This document shows positions 44,363-53,621 of a stretch of 64,000 bases of DNA, in pieces (position 1 is the first letter of the stretch; each line of letters begins with the position of its first letter). The DNA comes from Micrococcales bacterium UBA7469 (GTDB lineage: Bacteria > Actinomycetota > Actinomycetes > Actinomycetales > Microbacteriaceae). The notes below the pieces were generated by a model, which saw only the letters and a list, made by a program, of their open reading frames with translations, was not told where the DNA came from and did no database searches. The position numbers and the translations under genes are program-made. The stretch covers positions 64,779 through 128,778 of the forward strand of contig DLPB01000031.1 of NCBI GenBank assembly GCA_002479805.1, in the 5' to 3' direction.

Positions 44363-45418
44363 TTATTTGGCCTGGGCCGTGGAGGCTCGAAGGATTAGCG
44401 AGGTCTGCAGTCTGGCAGATCCGCTGAGCACCTCGGTTGAGTCTTTACCGTCAATCTCCAGCATTAGTGCCTGGACCGCTAGCTCACCGGCTTCGCGCAG
44501 CGGCGACTTGATGGTCGTGAGTGCTGGGCGAGTGAGGTTGGAACCAAAGATGTCATCAAAACCAATGACACTAATTTGACCTGGAATGTCAATACCGCGC
44601 TCTTGCAGAGCACCCAATAGACCAATCGCCATCAGGTCGTTATATGCCAAAACCGCCGTGACTCCGGCTGCCAAAACATAGTCGGCGCTCTTGGCACCGC
44701 CGGCAACCACAGGCTCGTTCGGACCGATTTCTACAATCTTCATCCCGCGAGAAACCGCTTCGGTCATGATGATGGACCAGCGGTTATCACTCATCCAGGA
44801 ATTAGCAGGTCCCGAAAGATATGCCAGCGATTCGTGTCCGAGTGACTTGAGGTGATCAAGAGCCTGAACGATACCGGGCCTGGTGTCTGGCACTACGTCC
44901 ATTACACCTTCAACCTTGCGGTTCATCAGCACAACCGACTTACGCTGAGCCATCGCTGAAATATCGGCATCTGGCAGACGCGAAGTTCCCATCACAACGC
45001 CGTCGACCGCGGGCAATACTCGCTCCAGCGCGGTGGCCTCCTGGTCGCCAGATTCTTGAGATTCGGCAATTACAAAGGTGTAGCCATTCTCCGAAGCAGC
45101 CGCCTCGGCACCGCGCACCGGTTCGAAGAACATCGGGTTGGTGATGTCCGCCAAAATCATCGCCAGCATCTTGGTTTTACCGGTAGGCAAAGCGCGGGCA
45201 AAAGGGTTGGCCTGATAGTTCAGGCTCTTGGCCGCCTCACGAATTTTGGCCTCGGTGGCGGCATTGATGCGACCCGGGGTGTTCAGAGCGCGTGACACGG
45301 TTGACGGATTAACACCGGCTAAAGCTGCGATGTCGTAGATGGTTGGCGAGCCGCCTTTGCGTGGCTTGGCTGAACCATTTACCTCGGTCAATTTACGTCC
45401 CTTTTGATTTGTTGCCAT
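44363..45418 (-). CDS. LacI-family regulator of glucuronide use
   Basis: 351 residues with a 26-residue basic leader, then TIYDIAALAGVNPSTVSRAL as the helix-turn-helix and hinge, and a periplasmic-binding-like effector domain (MLAMILADITNPMFFEP; VIGFDD). It sits between the catabolic operon and the importer genes, and matching operators precede both. The ligand is probably a uronate or glucuronide, by location. Confidence 0.9.
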   Translation of the reverse strand: MATNQKGRKLTEVNGSAKPRKGGSPTIYDIAALAGVNPSTVSRALNTPGRINAATEAKIREAAKSLNYQANPFARALPTGKTKMLAMILADITNPMFFEPVRGAEAAASENGYTFVIAESQESGDQEATALERVLPAVDGVVMGTSRLPDADISAMAQRKSVVLMNRKVEGVMDVVPDTRPGIVQALDHLKSLGHESLAYLSGPANSWMSDNRWSIIMTEAVSRGMKIVEIGPNEPVVAGGAKSADYVLAAGVTAVLAYNDLMAIGLLGALQERGIDIPGQISVIGFDDIFGSNLTRPALTTIKSPLREAGELAVQALMLEIDGKDSTEVLSGSARLQTSLILRASTAQAK

Positions 45419-45447
45419 TTTGGAAACTTGTTGCCAACTCTACACAC

Positions 45448-46281
45448 TTAGCTCGTGGCACTTTGCAGTGCTTTGCGAGCTGTGCGTCTTTCGGCTTGAC
45501 GGTCAGGATCCGGCACCGGCGATGCCATTAGCAATCGCTGGGTGTATGGGTGGTCAGGGTTTTCGGCAACTTTTCGGGCTGGACCCTGTTCGACAATCTC
45601 ACCCTTGTACATCACCGAAATTCGATGTGAGATGTGGCGAACCACATCTAGGTCGTGAGAGACAAACAGGTAGCTAACCCCGGTGTCCTTCTGAATCTGA
45701 AGGAACAGATCCAGAATTCTTGCCTGAGTAGTTAGGTCTAGAGCAGACACCGGTTCGTCACAAACAATCAGCTTTGGCGAAAGCGCCAGAGCACGAGCAA
45801 TCGCGACTCGCTGACGCTGACCGCCGGAAAACTCACGCGGCAAACGCTGCAGCGCATCCTTAGGAAGGTTTACCTGATCCAAGAGCTCTTTGATTCTGCG
45901 CTTAGCCTGGTCTCCCTGCATGCCCTGAATCTGAAGTGGCTCGGCAAGAATCTGACCGATTTCCATCGATGGGTTTAGCGAGGTGTAGGGGTCCTGGAAC
46001 ACCACCTGGATGTCTTTGGATAGTCGCTGGCGATCCTTACGGCTCGCGTGTGAAATGTCCTCACCGGCAAACTCAACCTTGCCCTCGGTTACCGGAGCAA
46101 GACCGAGGATGGCTCGACCAAGAGTGGTCTTGCCAGAGCCTGATTCACCTACCAAACCGAGGGTTTCGGACTGGCCTAGCGTGATGCTGACATTGTTTAG
46201 CGCACGGAACGGCTTTGCCCGAAAACCCTTGCCCGGGTATTCGACAACTAGGTCTTCGACCTTTAGTAGCTCTGCCATCAT
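45448..46281 (-). CDS. Oligopeptide/glucuronide-type ABC ATPase (DppF-like)
   Basis: 277 residues. Walker A GESGSGKTT, signature EFSGGQRQR and Walker B LIVCDEPVSALD, with the Opp/Dpp C-terminal GxA..NPxHPYTQ region (NPDHPYTQRLLMASPVP). It overlaps the fused permease-ATPase gene by 4 bases. Second ATPase of the importer. Confidence 0.9.
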   Translation of the reverse strand: MMAELLKVEDLVVEYPGKGFRAKPFRALNNVSITLGQSETLGLVGESGSGKTTLGRAILGLAPVTEGKVEFAGEDISHASRKDRQRLSKDIQVVFQDPYTSLNPSMEIGQILAEPLQIQGMQGDQAKRRIKELLDQVNLPKDALQRLPREFSGGQRQRVAIARALALSPKLIVCDEPVSALDLTTQARILDLFLQIQKDTGVSYLFVSHDLDVVRHISHRISVMYKGEIVEQGPARKVAENPDHPYTQRLLMASPVPDPDRQAERRTARKALQSATS

Positions 46282-48071
46282 CGCTCCTTGGATTCTGAAG
46301 TTAGGAAAGTCATCGGCTCTTTACCCTCGAGCATCGAGGAGAGTAGCGTCTGGGTGTATGGGTGCTGCGGGGAGCGCAGGATGGTGCGGACATCGCCGGT
46401 CTCGACGATCTTGCCGTACTGCATCACAACTACTCGGTCTGCCAGGTCTGCCACCACACCGAAGTTGTGGGTAACCAAAACCATCCCCATGCCCAAACGA
46501 GTTTGTAGGTCGCGAAGTAGGTCCAAAACCTCAGCCTGAACGGTTACATCCAGTGCGGTGGTTGGCTCATCCGCAATTAGCAGGTCTGGCTCGCAGCTGA
46601 TCGCTCCCGCGATCAAGATGCGCTGTGCCATACCGCCGGACACCTCGTGAGGGTAGGCCTTGAAGACACGCTCCGGATTCACGATTCCCACCATGTCCAA
46701 TAGGTTCAAAACCTTGGCCTTGGCTTCCCGCTTTGAGATGCCGAGCAGCTTGGTGAGTGGGCGAACCAGCTGGTAGCCAACTCGGAAGTTTGGATCCAGG
46801 TTGCTCATCGGCTCTTGAGGAATGTAGGCGATGCGCTTGCCGCGCAGTTCGCCCATGCGCTTCTGGGAGATGACAGCTCCCGATGCGGAAACCATTTCGA
46901 TGCCATCGAAGACGATGTGGCCCTGGGGGATCTGCGCGTTGTCAGGCAGTAGGCCAAGGATAGAGAAAGCAGTCTGGGTCTTGCCCGAGCCAGATTCTCC
47001 AACGATGCCCAAGACCTCGCCCTTGTCAACGTGTAGCGAGACTGAGTCCACCACCAGGTTCAAGGAACCATCGCCCTGGGCATAACCCACCGATAGTCCA
47101 GAGACCGAGAGCAGGTGCTTGTCGGCATCGGCAATCTTTGGGTTGACCGTGGTTGCCGAGCTGACCTTTGCTTTCTTGCGCTTGCGGGCGGATACCGAAA
47201 TCTTCTGGGTGTCTTCCAGCGCATCGCGCAATGCGTTGCCCAATAGGGCAAAGGCTGCGATGGTTAGCGAAATCACAAGTGCTGGCCAGAGCATTAGGTT
47301 TGGCGACATCCAGATGTTTAGGAAGCCCTCGCCGAGCATCACTCCCCAGCTAACCATGTTCACATCGCCCAGGCCTAGGAACTCCAGACCTGATTGAACT
47401 GAGATTGCGATACCGCTGATGATTGCTGACTGAATGATTAGCGGGGCACGAACCACCTTCAGGATGTGGCGCACGATGATGCGGAAATCACTCAGACCGG
47501 ACACTCTTGCCGCATCAACGTAGAGCTCATTGCGCACACCCATGACAGCAGTTCTGGTCAGACGGAAGAATCCAGGTGCGATCAGAATTCCGAAGACAAA
47601 CATCGCAATCACGATCGAAGTTCCAAAGGCAGATGCTGTCGCCAACAGGATGATGATTGCAGGCAGCGACTGCAGCATGTTCGAGATCCAGCTTGCGACC
47701 CCATCAAACTTGCCACCGTAGTAGCCGGCGATCAAACCGGTTGGCACACCAAACGCGATCGAGGTGATGATTACAATCAGCGCCGCAATCAAGGTGGTCT
47801 GCGAACCGTAGAGCAGGCGGCTAAGAATGTCACGACCTGCTGAATCGGTGCCGAGTAGGTAGGTGGAGTCAGCCGGCAGCAGCACCGCGCTGAGGTCGGT
47901 GGTGTTTGGATCGAACGGTGCCACGTATGGGGCAATGATGGCGGCGACGATAAGGCCGAGGATGTAGATCGATGAGATTACGGCCAGCGGGTTCTTGGCC
48001 AGCCTTTGGATAAGGCTCTTTCGAACAATCGGCTTGGAGTGGCCGGATGCTATCTGCTGTGAGTCGCTCAC
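46278..48071 (-). CDS. Fused ABC permease (DppC-like) and ATPase (DppD-like)
   Basis: 597 residues. Residues about 15-295 are a six-helix inner-membrane permease (LIVAAIIAPYVAPFDP at the front, and the EAA-like RHILKVVRAPLIIQ loop). Residues about 315-597 are an ABC ATPase with GESGSGKTQ, EVSGGMAQRI and LIADEPTTALD. Fusion of these normally separate subunits is seen in Actinobacteria. It overlaps both neighbours by 4 bases. Confidence 0.9.
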   Translation of the reverse strand: MSDSQQIASGHSKPIVRKSLIQRLAKNPLAVISSIYILGLIVAAIIAPYVAPFDPNTTDLSAVLLPADSTYLLGTDSAGRDILSRLLYGSQTTLIAALIVIITSIAFGVPTGLIAGYYGGKFDGVASWISNMLQSLPAIIILLATASAFGTSIVIAMFVFGILIAPGFFRLTRTAVMGVRNELYVDAARVSGLSDFRIIVRHILKVVRAPLIIQSAIISGIAISVQSGLEFLGLGDVNMVSWGVMLGEGFLNIWMSPNLMLWPALVISLTIAAFALLGNALRDALEDTQKISVSARKRKKAKVSSATTVNPKIADADKHLLSVSGLSVGYAQGDGSLNLVVDSVSLHVDKGEVLGIVGESGSGKTQTAFSILGLLPDNAQIPQGHIVFDGIEMVSASGAVISQKRMGELRGKRIAYIPQEPMSNLDPNFRVGYQLVRPLTKLLGISKREAKAKVLNLLDMVGIVNPERVFKAYPHEVSGGMAQRILIAGAISCEPDLLIADEPTTALDVTVQAEVLDLLRDLQTRLGMGMVLVTHNFGVVADLADRVVVMQYGKIVETGDVRTILRSPQHPYTQTLLSSMLEGKEPMTFLTSESKER

Positions 48072-49009
48072 TTAACACGCACCTTTGGGTTGAGCCAGCC
48101 GTTAGCGAGATCGACTAGCAAGTTGACGAGGATAACTACAACGACGGTCACAACAACCACGCCCATGACAACTGGGGTGTCGCCGATGCCGGTGCTCTGA
48201 AGGGCTAGGAAGCCAACTCCAGGGAGGGCAAAGATCTGCTCGATGATTACGGTGCCACCGAGCATTCCCACAAACTGCAGGCTCAAGATGGTGAGTCCGG
48301 CTGGAGCGGCTGCGCGCAGCACGTGCTTTAGCAAAATCTCACGCTCCGAAAGACCACGGGCTCGCAAGGTGCGAACCCAGTCCTTCTCCAAAACCGCCTT
48401 TACAGCAGAGCGAATCTGTGCCGATGAAGAGGCAACCGAACCCAAGACCAGTGCCGATACCGGCAGGATCAGGGATTTCAGCCAAAGTGAAGGGTCCTGC
48501 TCCAGCGGCACCCAACCGGTGGCAGGTAGCAGGTAAAGCTGAATGGCGAACACGGTCACCAAGAAAATTGCAATTACAAAGTTTGGGATCGCAAAACCTG
48601 CGACTCCTAGAACCTGCACGATGCGGTCGATAACGCCACCGCGAACTGCTGCTGCGGTTCCCAAGATGGTTGCGACCACGGCGGTCAGCAAGATGGTGAC
48701 GCTCACCAGAGTGAGGGTAACGGGGAGTCTGCTCAAAAGTGCCTGCACGATCGGCTCGGAAGAAAACCAAGAGGTGCCCAAGTCACCCGATAATGCGCTG
48801 CCCAACCATTCCAGGTAGCGGTCGAGAATTGGCCGGTTTAGTCCGAGCTCGATTTCCTTTGCCACCAGCTGCTCCTGAGTGGCGGCGTCGCCGAGCAGGT
48901 TGATCGCGATGTTCGACGGGGAGAAGAACATCAGGAAGTATGCCAAGGAAGAGATCACTAGAAGCAGTAGCGCTCCGGATCCAAGCCTGCGGGCAATGAA
49001 TGCAAACAT
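48068..49009 (-). CDS. ABC importer permease (DppB-like)
   Basis: 313 residues, six membrane helices starting RRLGSGALLLLVISSLAYFL. The EAA loop is VRTLRARGLSEREILLKHVL and the C-terminus PVVMGVVVVTVVVVILVNLLVDL is typical of DppB/OppB. It forms the channel with the fused permease. Separated from the binding-protein gene by 63 bases that contain a strong hairpin. Confidence 0.9.
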   Translation of the reverse strand: MFAFIARRLGSGALLLLVISSLAYFLMFFSPSNIAINLLGDAATQEQLVAKEIELGLNRPILDRYLEWLGSALSGDLGTSWFSSEPIVQALLSRLPVTLTLVSVTILLTAVVATILGTAAAVRGGVIDRIVQVLGVAGFAIPNFVIAIFLVTVFAIQLYLLPATGWVPLEQDPSLWLKSLILPVSALVLGSVASSSAQIRSAVKAVLEKDWVRTLRARGLSEREILLKHVLRAAAPAGLTILSLQFVGMLGGTVIIEQIFALPGVGFLALQSTGIGDTPVVMGVVVVTVVVVILVNLLVDLANGWLNPKVRVK

Positions 49010-49032
49010 TTGTGACTCCAGGTTGGTGGGTC

Positions 49033-49060
49033 GCAGGGTGCCCCTTTCGAGGCACCCTGC
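49033..49060. terminator. Intra-operon hairpin after the binding-protein gene
   Basis: A 10-base perfect stem (GCAGGGTGCC with its complement) and 8-base loop, without a T run. Such a hairpin usually protects the binding-protein mRNA and lowers read-through, giving more binding protein than membrane parts. Confidence 0.6.
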
Positions 49061-49072
49061 AGCCTCAGTTGA

Positions 49073-50587
49073 TTACTTACCAGATGGTGCGTAGTTGTAA
49101 AGGTAAGGCGTAGCGTTCTGCGCCTGTGGCTTTACAGTAACTCCCTTGCTGGTGTAGTACAGCTGTGGGAGGCGGTAGAACGGTACGAACCAGGCTGCCT
49201 TCACGACCTCGCGGTTCACGGTGGTCATCTGCTGCTTTACGTTCGCAGCTGATGGATCTGCAAGTACGTTCTTGTATGCGTTGTTGATCAACGAGGTGGT
49301 CGACTTGAAGATGTTACGAGGACCGTTAGGTGCAACAGCAAGGTTGAAGTTCACCCATGCGGTTCCCTGGAACAACTGGAACAAGCCGGCTTCGTACTTA
49401 CCCGACAGGAAGGCATTGCGGTATTCAACCGCTGGAACGTTGTCCCAGACCAGGTTGATGTTTACCGCCTTTAGGTAGTCGGACAGTGCGGCACGCATTG
49501 CGGCATCTGGCCATGCTGGCATGGTCAGGGTGAAGCCGTTTGCGTATCCAGCGGAGTTCAACAGCTGCTTTGCCTTGGTTGGGTCGTACTGGTACATCTT
49601 GTCTAGCGATGCATCGTAGGCACCGGATGCCTTGGAGAAGATCTGAGTGGTTAGCTCACCGTAGCCACCCTGGATGGACTTTAGAAGTGCGGCGCGGTCA
49701 ATTGCGTGCGCAATTGCCTGGCGAACACGAACATCCTTTAGTGCCTTGTTGATCTTGCCGTTGCGGTCAAACAGGAACAGACCCTGCCAGTCCACGTTGT
49801 ACTGGTTTAGTTTTAGGCCACGGCTCTTTGCGGTAGCGGAGGTCTTTACGTCAAGCAGTGCACCGTCAACCTGGCCAGACATGATCGCGTTTAGACGAGC
49901 GGTCACGTCAGGCATGATCTTCACGACGATCTTCTGGAACTTGACCTTTGCCTTGTCCCAGTACTTCGGGTTGGCCACGAAGACCACCTGAGATCCCGGC
50001 ACCGAGCTTGAGTCATACAGGTATGGACCAGAACCTACTGGCTTGGTCTTGATACCGGTGGTTCCAACCGCAGAGGATGCCGCCATGAACGAGTTGGTGG
50101 TGGCCAAGTAGTAAATGATGTCTGGGTTTGGAGTCGAGAGAGTGATCTTGATGGTGTCAGCGTCTACAACAGCAACCTTTGCTCCTGCCATGTTGGCAGC
50201 CTGAGGACCGTTTGCAGAAATGAAGTGGTCAAGGTTCTTCTTGGCGACCTCAGCGTCAAACTTGCTGCCGTCGGTGAAAGTGACGCCCTTGCGAAGATCT
50301 AGGGTGACCTCGGTAGCACCAGAGTTGACAGTCCACTTGGTCGCCAAGTTTGGCTTGAAGCTTCCATCTGGGGCGCGAAGGATCAGGTTGTCATAGACGC
50401 CCTGGTAGAAAACGATGCCGTGACCAATGTCGGCCTGGCTTGGGTCCCATGAGTTGACATTGATAACCGATGCCAAAGTAAGCGTGGTTTGCTTTGCAGC
50501 ATTAGCCGGAGCAACTGCTCCGGAGGCAATGAGGGCGGATGATGCGACGATAGTGACCGCGGCCCTCAGTATCTTTCGTAAATTCAC
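49073..50587 (-). CDS. Family 5 solute-binding protein of the importer
   Basis: 504 residues from a GTG with AAGGAG. Signal peptide AAVTIVASSALIASGAVAPANA; no lipobox Cys, so it may stay cell-wall associated in another way. The SBP_bac_5 pattern is clear (VTFTDGSKFDAEVAKKNLDH; VRQAIAHAIDRAALL). This family binds peptides, opines and some oligosaccharides. Location and operators suggest glucuronides or uronate oligosaccharides. Confidence 0.88.
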   Translation of the reverse strand: MNLRKILRAAVTIVASSALIASGAVAPANAAKQTTLTLASVINVNSWDPSQADIGHGIVFYQGVYDNLILRAPDGSFKPNLATKWTVNSGATEVTLDLRKGVTFTDGSKFDAEVAKKNLDHFISANGPQAANMAGAKVAVVDADTIKITLSTPNPDIIYYLATTNSFMAASSAVGTTGIKTKPVGSGPYLYDSSSVPGSQVVFVANPKYWDKAKVKFQKIVVKIMPDVTARLNAIMSGQVDGALLDVKTSATAKSRGLKLNQYNVDWQGLFLFDRNGKINKALKDVRVRQAIAHAIDRAALLKSIQGGYGELTTQIFSKASGAYDASLDKMYQYDPTKAKQLLNSAGYANGFTLTMPAWPDAAMRAALSDYLKAVNINLVWDNVPAVEYRNAFLSGKYEAGLFQLFQGTAWVNFNLAVAPNGPRNIFKSTTSLINNAYKNVLADPSAANVKQQMTTVNREVVKAAWFVPFYRLPQLYYTSKGVTVKPQAQNATPYLYNYAPSGK

Positions 50588-50661
50588 TACAGCTCCTTAT
50601 TAGGTGTCCTTGAAACCAATTGATTTCAAATCTTTGGTAACAAAGTAGGACTAAGTTTTAG

Positions 50662-50683
50662 TTTTGGCAACCGATTGACAACA
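50662..50683. promoter_or_regulatory. LacI-type operator at the importer promoter
   Basis: TTTTGGCAACCGATTGAC core, like the uxaC site, lying just downstream of the likely -10 (TATAAG, 50693-50688), where binding would block transcription. Confidence 0.65.
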
Positions 50684-50687
50684 TTTC

Positions 50688-50716
50688 CTTATAACAAAGC
50701 GATAACGCTTCTACAA
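50688..50716 (-). promoter_or_regulatory. Importer promoter
   Basis: TTGTAG (50716-50711) and TATAAG (50693-50688) separated by 17 bases on the minus strand, about 100 bases upstream of the binding-protein start. Confidence 0.5.
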
Positions 50717-50740
50717 GCCCTTTGTTTACGGGGTTTTTTA

Positions 50741-50760
50741 GTTGGCAATCGGTTGGCTTT
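50741..50760. promoter_or_regulatory. Second LacI-type operator upstream of importer
   Basis: GTTGGCAATCGGTTGGCTTT shares the GGCAATCGGTTG core, 78 bases from the promoter site centre to centre, so a loop between them is possible. Confidence 0.55.
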
Positions 50761-50800
50761 ATGGCCATTATTTGCCTCCTAAGAACTCAAAAATTGAGTT

Positions 50801-50820
50801 CTCGGCAATCGGTTGTCGAA
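50801..50820. promoter_or_regulatory. Third LacI-type operator, abutting purA stop
   Basis: CTCGGCAATCGGTTGTCGAA carries the same core 60 bases further upstream, ending at the purA stop. It is preceded by an AACTCAA/TTGAGTT hairpin (50784-50800). Confidence 0.5.
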
Positions 50821-52107
50821 TTAGCCAAGCATGTCGTGACGAACAATGGTCGCGTTGCGATCCTGTCCGACACCGATGGCGGAGATGCGGGTGCCGCTCA
50901 TTTTCTCGAGCGCCAACACGTAGTCCTGAGCATTCTTTGGCAGCGACTCGAAGGTCTTGCAACCGGTAATGTCCTCGTCCCAACCTGGGAACATCTGGTA
51001 AATCGGCTTAGCATGGTGGAAGTCGGTCTGTGAAACCGGAACCTCTTCAACCCTGACGCCATCAACCTCGTAGGCAACACAAACCGGGATCTCCTTGATG
51101 CCGGTCAGCACATCCAGCTTGGTGAGGAAGATATCGGTTAGACCGTTGATGCGGGTTGCATATCTTGCGATTGGAGCATCGAACCAACCGCAACGACGGT
51201 TGCGGCCGGTGGTGACACCAACCTCGCCTCCGGTCTTACGCAGGAACTCACCCCACTGGTCAAACAGCTCGGTTGGGAATGGGCCGGAACCAACGCGGGT
51301 GGTGTAGGCCTTGAGGATTCCGATTACGCCGGTGATCTTGGTAGGTCCGATACCGCTACCGGTGGTAGCGCCACCAGCGGTTGGGTTAGAAGAGGTCACA
51401 AACGGATAGGTGCCGTGGTCAACATCCAAAAGCGTTCCCTGGCCACCCTCGAGCAATACAGTCTTGCCCTCGGCAAGTGCATTGTTTAGCACCAGTGCGG
51501 TGTCGGCAACCATTGGGCGAAGCCGTTCTGCGTAGGAAAGTAGGTGGTCAACCACCTCTTGAGGTCTCACCGCAGCGCGGTTGTAGATCTTTACCAGCAG
51601 GTCGTTCTTCTGAAGCAGTGCTCCCTCGACCTTCTGAAGCAAGATGCTCGGGTCGAATAGGTCCTGAATGCGAATGCCTAGGCGGCCCATCTTGTCGCCG
51701 TAGGTAGGGCCGATGCCGCGACCGGTGGTGCCGATGGCACGCTTACCCAAAAAGCGCTCAGATACCTTGTCCACGATGACGTGGTAGGGGGTGATGACGT
51801 GAGCGTTAGCGGAGATCAAAAGCTTTGAGGTGTCGACACCTTTTTCGTTTAGGCCATCGATCTCGCGGAACAGCACCTCCAGGTCAACCACAACGCCGTT
51901 GCCAATGACCGGGGTGCACTCTGGGGTCAAGATGCCGGAAGGCAGTAGGTGCAGGGCAAACTTCTTATCGCCGATAACCACGGTGTGGCCGGCGTTGTTG
52001 CCGCCCTGGTAGCGAACCACATAGTCGACGCGGTCACCGAGTAGGTCGGTTGCTTTTCCCTTACCTTCGTCGCCCCACTGGGCTCCGACTAGGACTACTG
52101 CGGGCAT
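50821..52107 (-). CDS. purA: Adenylosuccinate synthetase
   Basis: 428 residues. VVLVGAQWGDEGKGKATDLL is the P-loop signature; later YVVRYQGGNNAGHTVV, GTTGRGIGP and TTGRNRRCGWFDA are all conserved. Joins IMP and aspartate using GTP in AMP synthesis. Preceded by SpoU with a hairpin between. Full length. Confidence 0.97.
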   Translation of the reverse strand: MPAVVLVGAQWGDEGKGKATDLLGDRVDYVVRYQGGNNAGHTVVIGDKKFALHLLPSGILTPECTPVIGNGVVVDLEVLFREIDGLNEKGVDTSKLLISANAHVITPYHVIVDKVSERFLGKRAIGTTGRGIGPTYGDKMGRLGIRIQDLFDPSILLQKVEGALLQKNDLLVKIYNRAAVRPQEVVDHLLSYAERLRPMVADTALVLNNALAEGKTVLLEGGQGTLLDVDHGTYPFVTSSNPTAGGATTGSGIGPTKITGVIGILKAYTTRVGSGPFPTELFDQWGEFLRKTGGEVGVTTGRNRRCGWFDAPIARYATRINGLTDIFLTKLDVLTGIKEIPVCVAYEVDGVRVEEVPVSQTDFHHAKPIYQMFPGWDEDITGCKTFESLPKNAQDYVLALEKMSGTRISAIGVGQDRNATIVRHDMLG

Positions 52108-52133
52108 GGCTTTACCCCTTCCGTCTTTGGGGA

Positions 52134-52156
52134 TCTCAGGGCGAATGGCCCTGAGA
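52134..52156. terminator. Hairpin between SpoU gene and purA
   Basis: TCTCAGGGC and GCCCTGAGA form a 9-base perfect stem with 5-base loop. No T run follows; it could end the SpoU transcript or cap the purA leader. Confidence 0.5.
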
Positions 52157-52161
52157 CAATT

Positions 52162-52821
52162 CTAACTAAAAACGTGCTGCATCACCCAAGAGTGCATGGT
52201 GATTGCGGCAGCCGCCGATGCATTGATTGATCTGGTGGAACCAAACTGCACGATCTCCAAAACCATATCTGCACCATCCAATGCCGCCTGCGAAAGTCCC
52301 GGACCTTCTTGGCCAAACAGAAATACGCACTCTTTTGGCAGTTGCACATTCTCAATCTGCTTGCAACCTGGCACGTTGTCGATGGCGATGATTGGCAGCT
52401 TGCCACCGGTTGAACTTGCGGTCTTCGCCCACTCGATCAGGCTCTGCACATCTGGGCGATGAGTTACGTGCTGGTAGCGATCGGTCACCATCGCACCACG
52501 ACGGTTCCAGCGGCGATTGCCGATGATGTGAACCTCTTTTGCCATAAAAGCATTGGCGGTTCTAACGATCGAGCCGATATTCAAATCGTGCTGCCAATTC
52601 TCGATGGCAACGTGATAGCCGTGCCGCTTGGTGTCTAGGTCGGCAACGATTGCCTCCATCGACCAGTAGCGGTATTGGTCCACCACGTTTCTGGTGTCGC
52701 CATTTGCTAAAAGCTCGGGATCGAACTTTGCGAAGTTTGGGTCTTTAGAGGGATCGCCTAGGTAGGGGCCAACTCCCCAGGTGGATTGCTCATGGGTTCC
52801 GGTGGCGTTTTCTTCATTCAC
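52162..52821 (-). CDS. SpoU-family RNA 2'-O-methyltransferase
   Basis: 219 residues from GTG 52821; a TTG at 52866 would overlap the divergent HAD gene. Motifs NIGSIVRTANAF, FLFGQEGPGLS and STRSINASAAAAI are those of the SPOUT fold. Methylates a ribose of tRNA or rRNA with S-adenosylmethionine. The exact RNA target cannot be read. Confidence 0.88.
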   Translation of the reverse strand: MNEENATGTHEQSTWGVGPYLGDPSKDPNFAKFDPELLANGDTRNVVDQYRYWSMEAIVADLDTKRHGYHVAIENWQHDLNIGSIVRTANAFMAKEVHIIGNRRWNRRGAMVTDRYQHVTHRPDVQSLIEWAKTASSTGGKLPIIAIDNVPGCKQIENVQLPKECVFLFGQEGPGLSQAALDGADMVLEIVQFGSTRSINASAAAAITMHSWVMQHVFS

Positions 52822-52850
52822 TGGCCTAAGCCTAAAGCTAGGCTGGGCGT

Positions 52851-53621
52851 ATGACTGGGCGTTCAAGAGTAAAAAACTGGCTTACCGACATGGATGGCGT
52901 GCTTTGGCACGAAGGAAAACCGATCCCTGGCGCTCCTGAGCTGATTAAGAAGTGGCAAGACGAGGGCACCGAATTCCTAGTGCTAACCAACAACTCGATC
53001 TACACCCCAAGAGATTTAGCTGCCAGACTGCAGGCCGGTGGCCTAAACGTTCCAGAGGAGCGCATCTACACCTCAGCGCTTGCCACGGCAGATTTTGTGA
53101 AGTCACAAAAGCCCAAGGGCACCGCATTTGTGATTGGTGAAGCTGGCCTAACCACCGCAATGCACGAAATCGGTTATGTCATGACCGAGGTAAACCCGGA
53201 CTATGTAGTGCTGGGTGAAACCAGAAACCTAAGTTTTGAAGCACTAACCAAGGCGGTAAGGCTGATTGGTAAAGGAGCCAGATTTATCGCCACCAACCCA
53301 GATGTCACCGGCCCTTCCGCGGAGGGACCACTGCCGGCAACCGGTTCGGTTGCTGCTTTGATTACCGCCGCCACCGGCAAGGCTCCATACATCGTTGGAA
53401 AGCCAAACCCGATGATGTTTAGAAGCGCGATGAACAAGATCAATGTCCACTCTGAGGACACTGCCATGATAGGTGACCGCATGGACACCGATGTGGTGGC
53501 GGGTATTGAAGCCGGTCTTCACACCATCTTGGTTAGAACTGGAATCTCGGACGATGCAGAAATCGCTAAGTATCCGTTTAGACCGACCGAGATTTTGAAC
53601 TCGGTGGCGGACCTTATTTAG
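52851..53621 (+). CDS. NagD-like HAD-IIA phosphatase
   Basis: 256 residues. LTDMDGVLWHE (D13, D15), LTNNS motif II, VGKPNP motif III and MIGDRMDTDV motif IV, with the IIA cap. Dephosphorylates sugar phosphates or nucleotides. Divergent from the SpoU gene, convergent and overlapping by 4 bases with the MFS gene. Confidence 0.9.
   Translation: MTGRSRVKNWLTDMDGVLWHEGKPIPGAPELIKKWQDEGTEFLVLTNNSIYTPRDLAARLQAGGLNVPEERIYTSALATADFVKSQKPKGTAFVIGEAGLTTAMHEIGYVMTEVNPDYVVLGETRNLSFEALTKAVRLIGKGARFIATNPDVTGPSAEGPLPATGSVAALITAATGKAPYIVGKPNPMMFRSAMNKINVHSEDTAMIGDRMDTDVVAGIEAGLHTILVRTGISDDAEIAKYPFRPTEILNSVADLI

Noticed and set aside
50784..50800. AACTCAA/TTGAGTT hairpin as purA terminator
   Set aside because: No T run follows; it may instead be part of the operator region.
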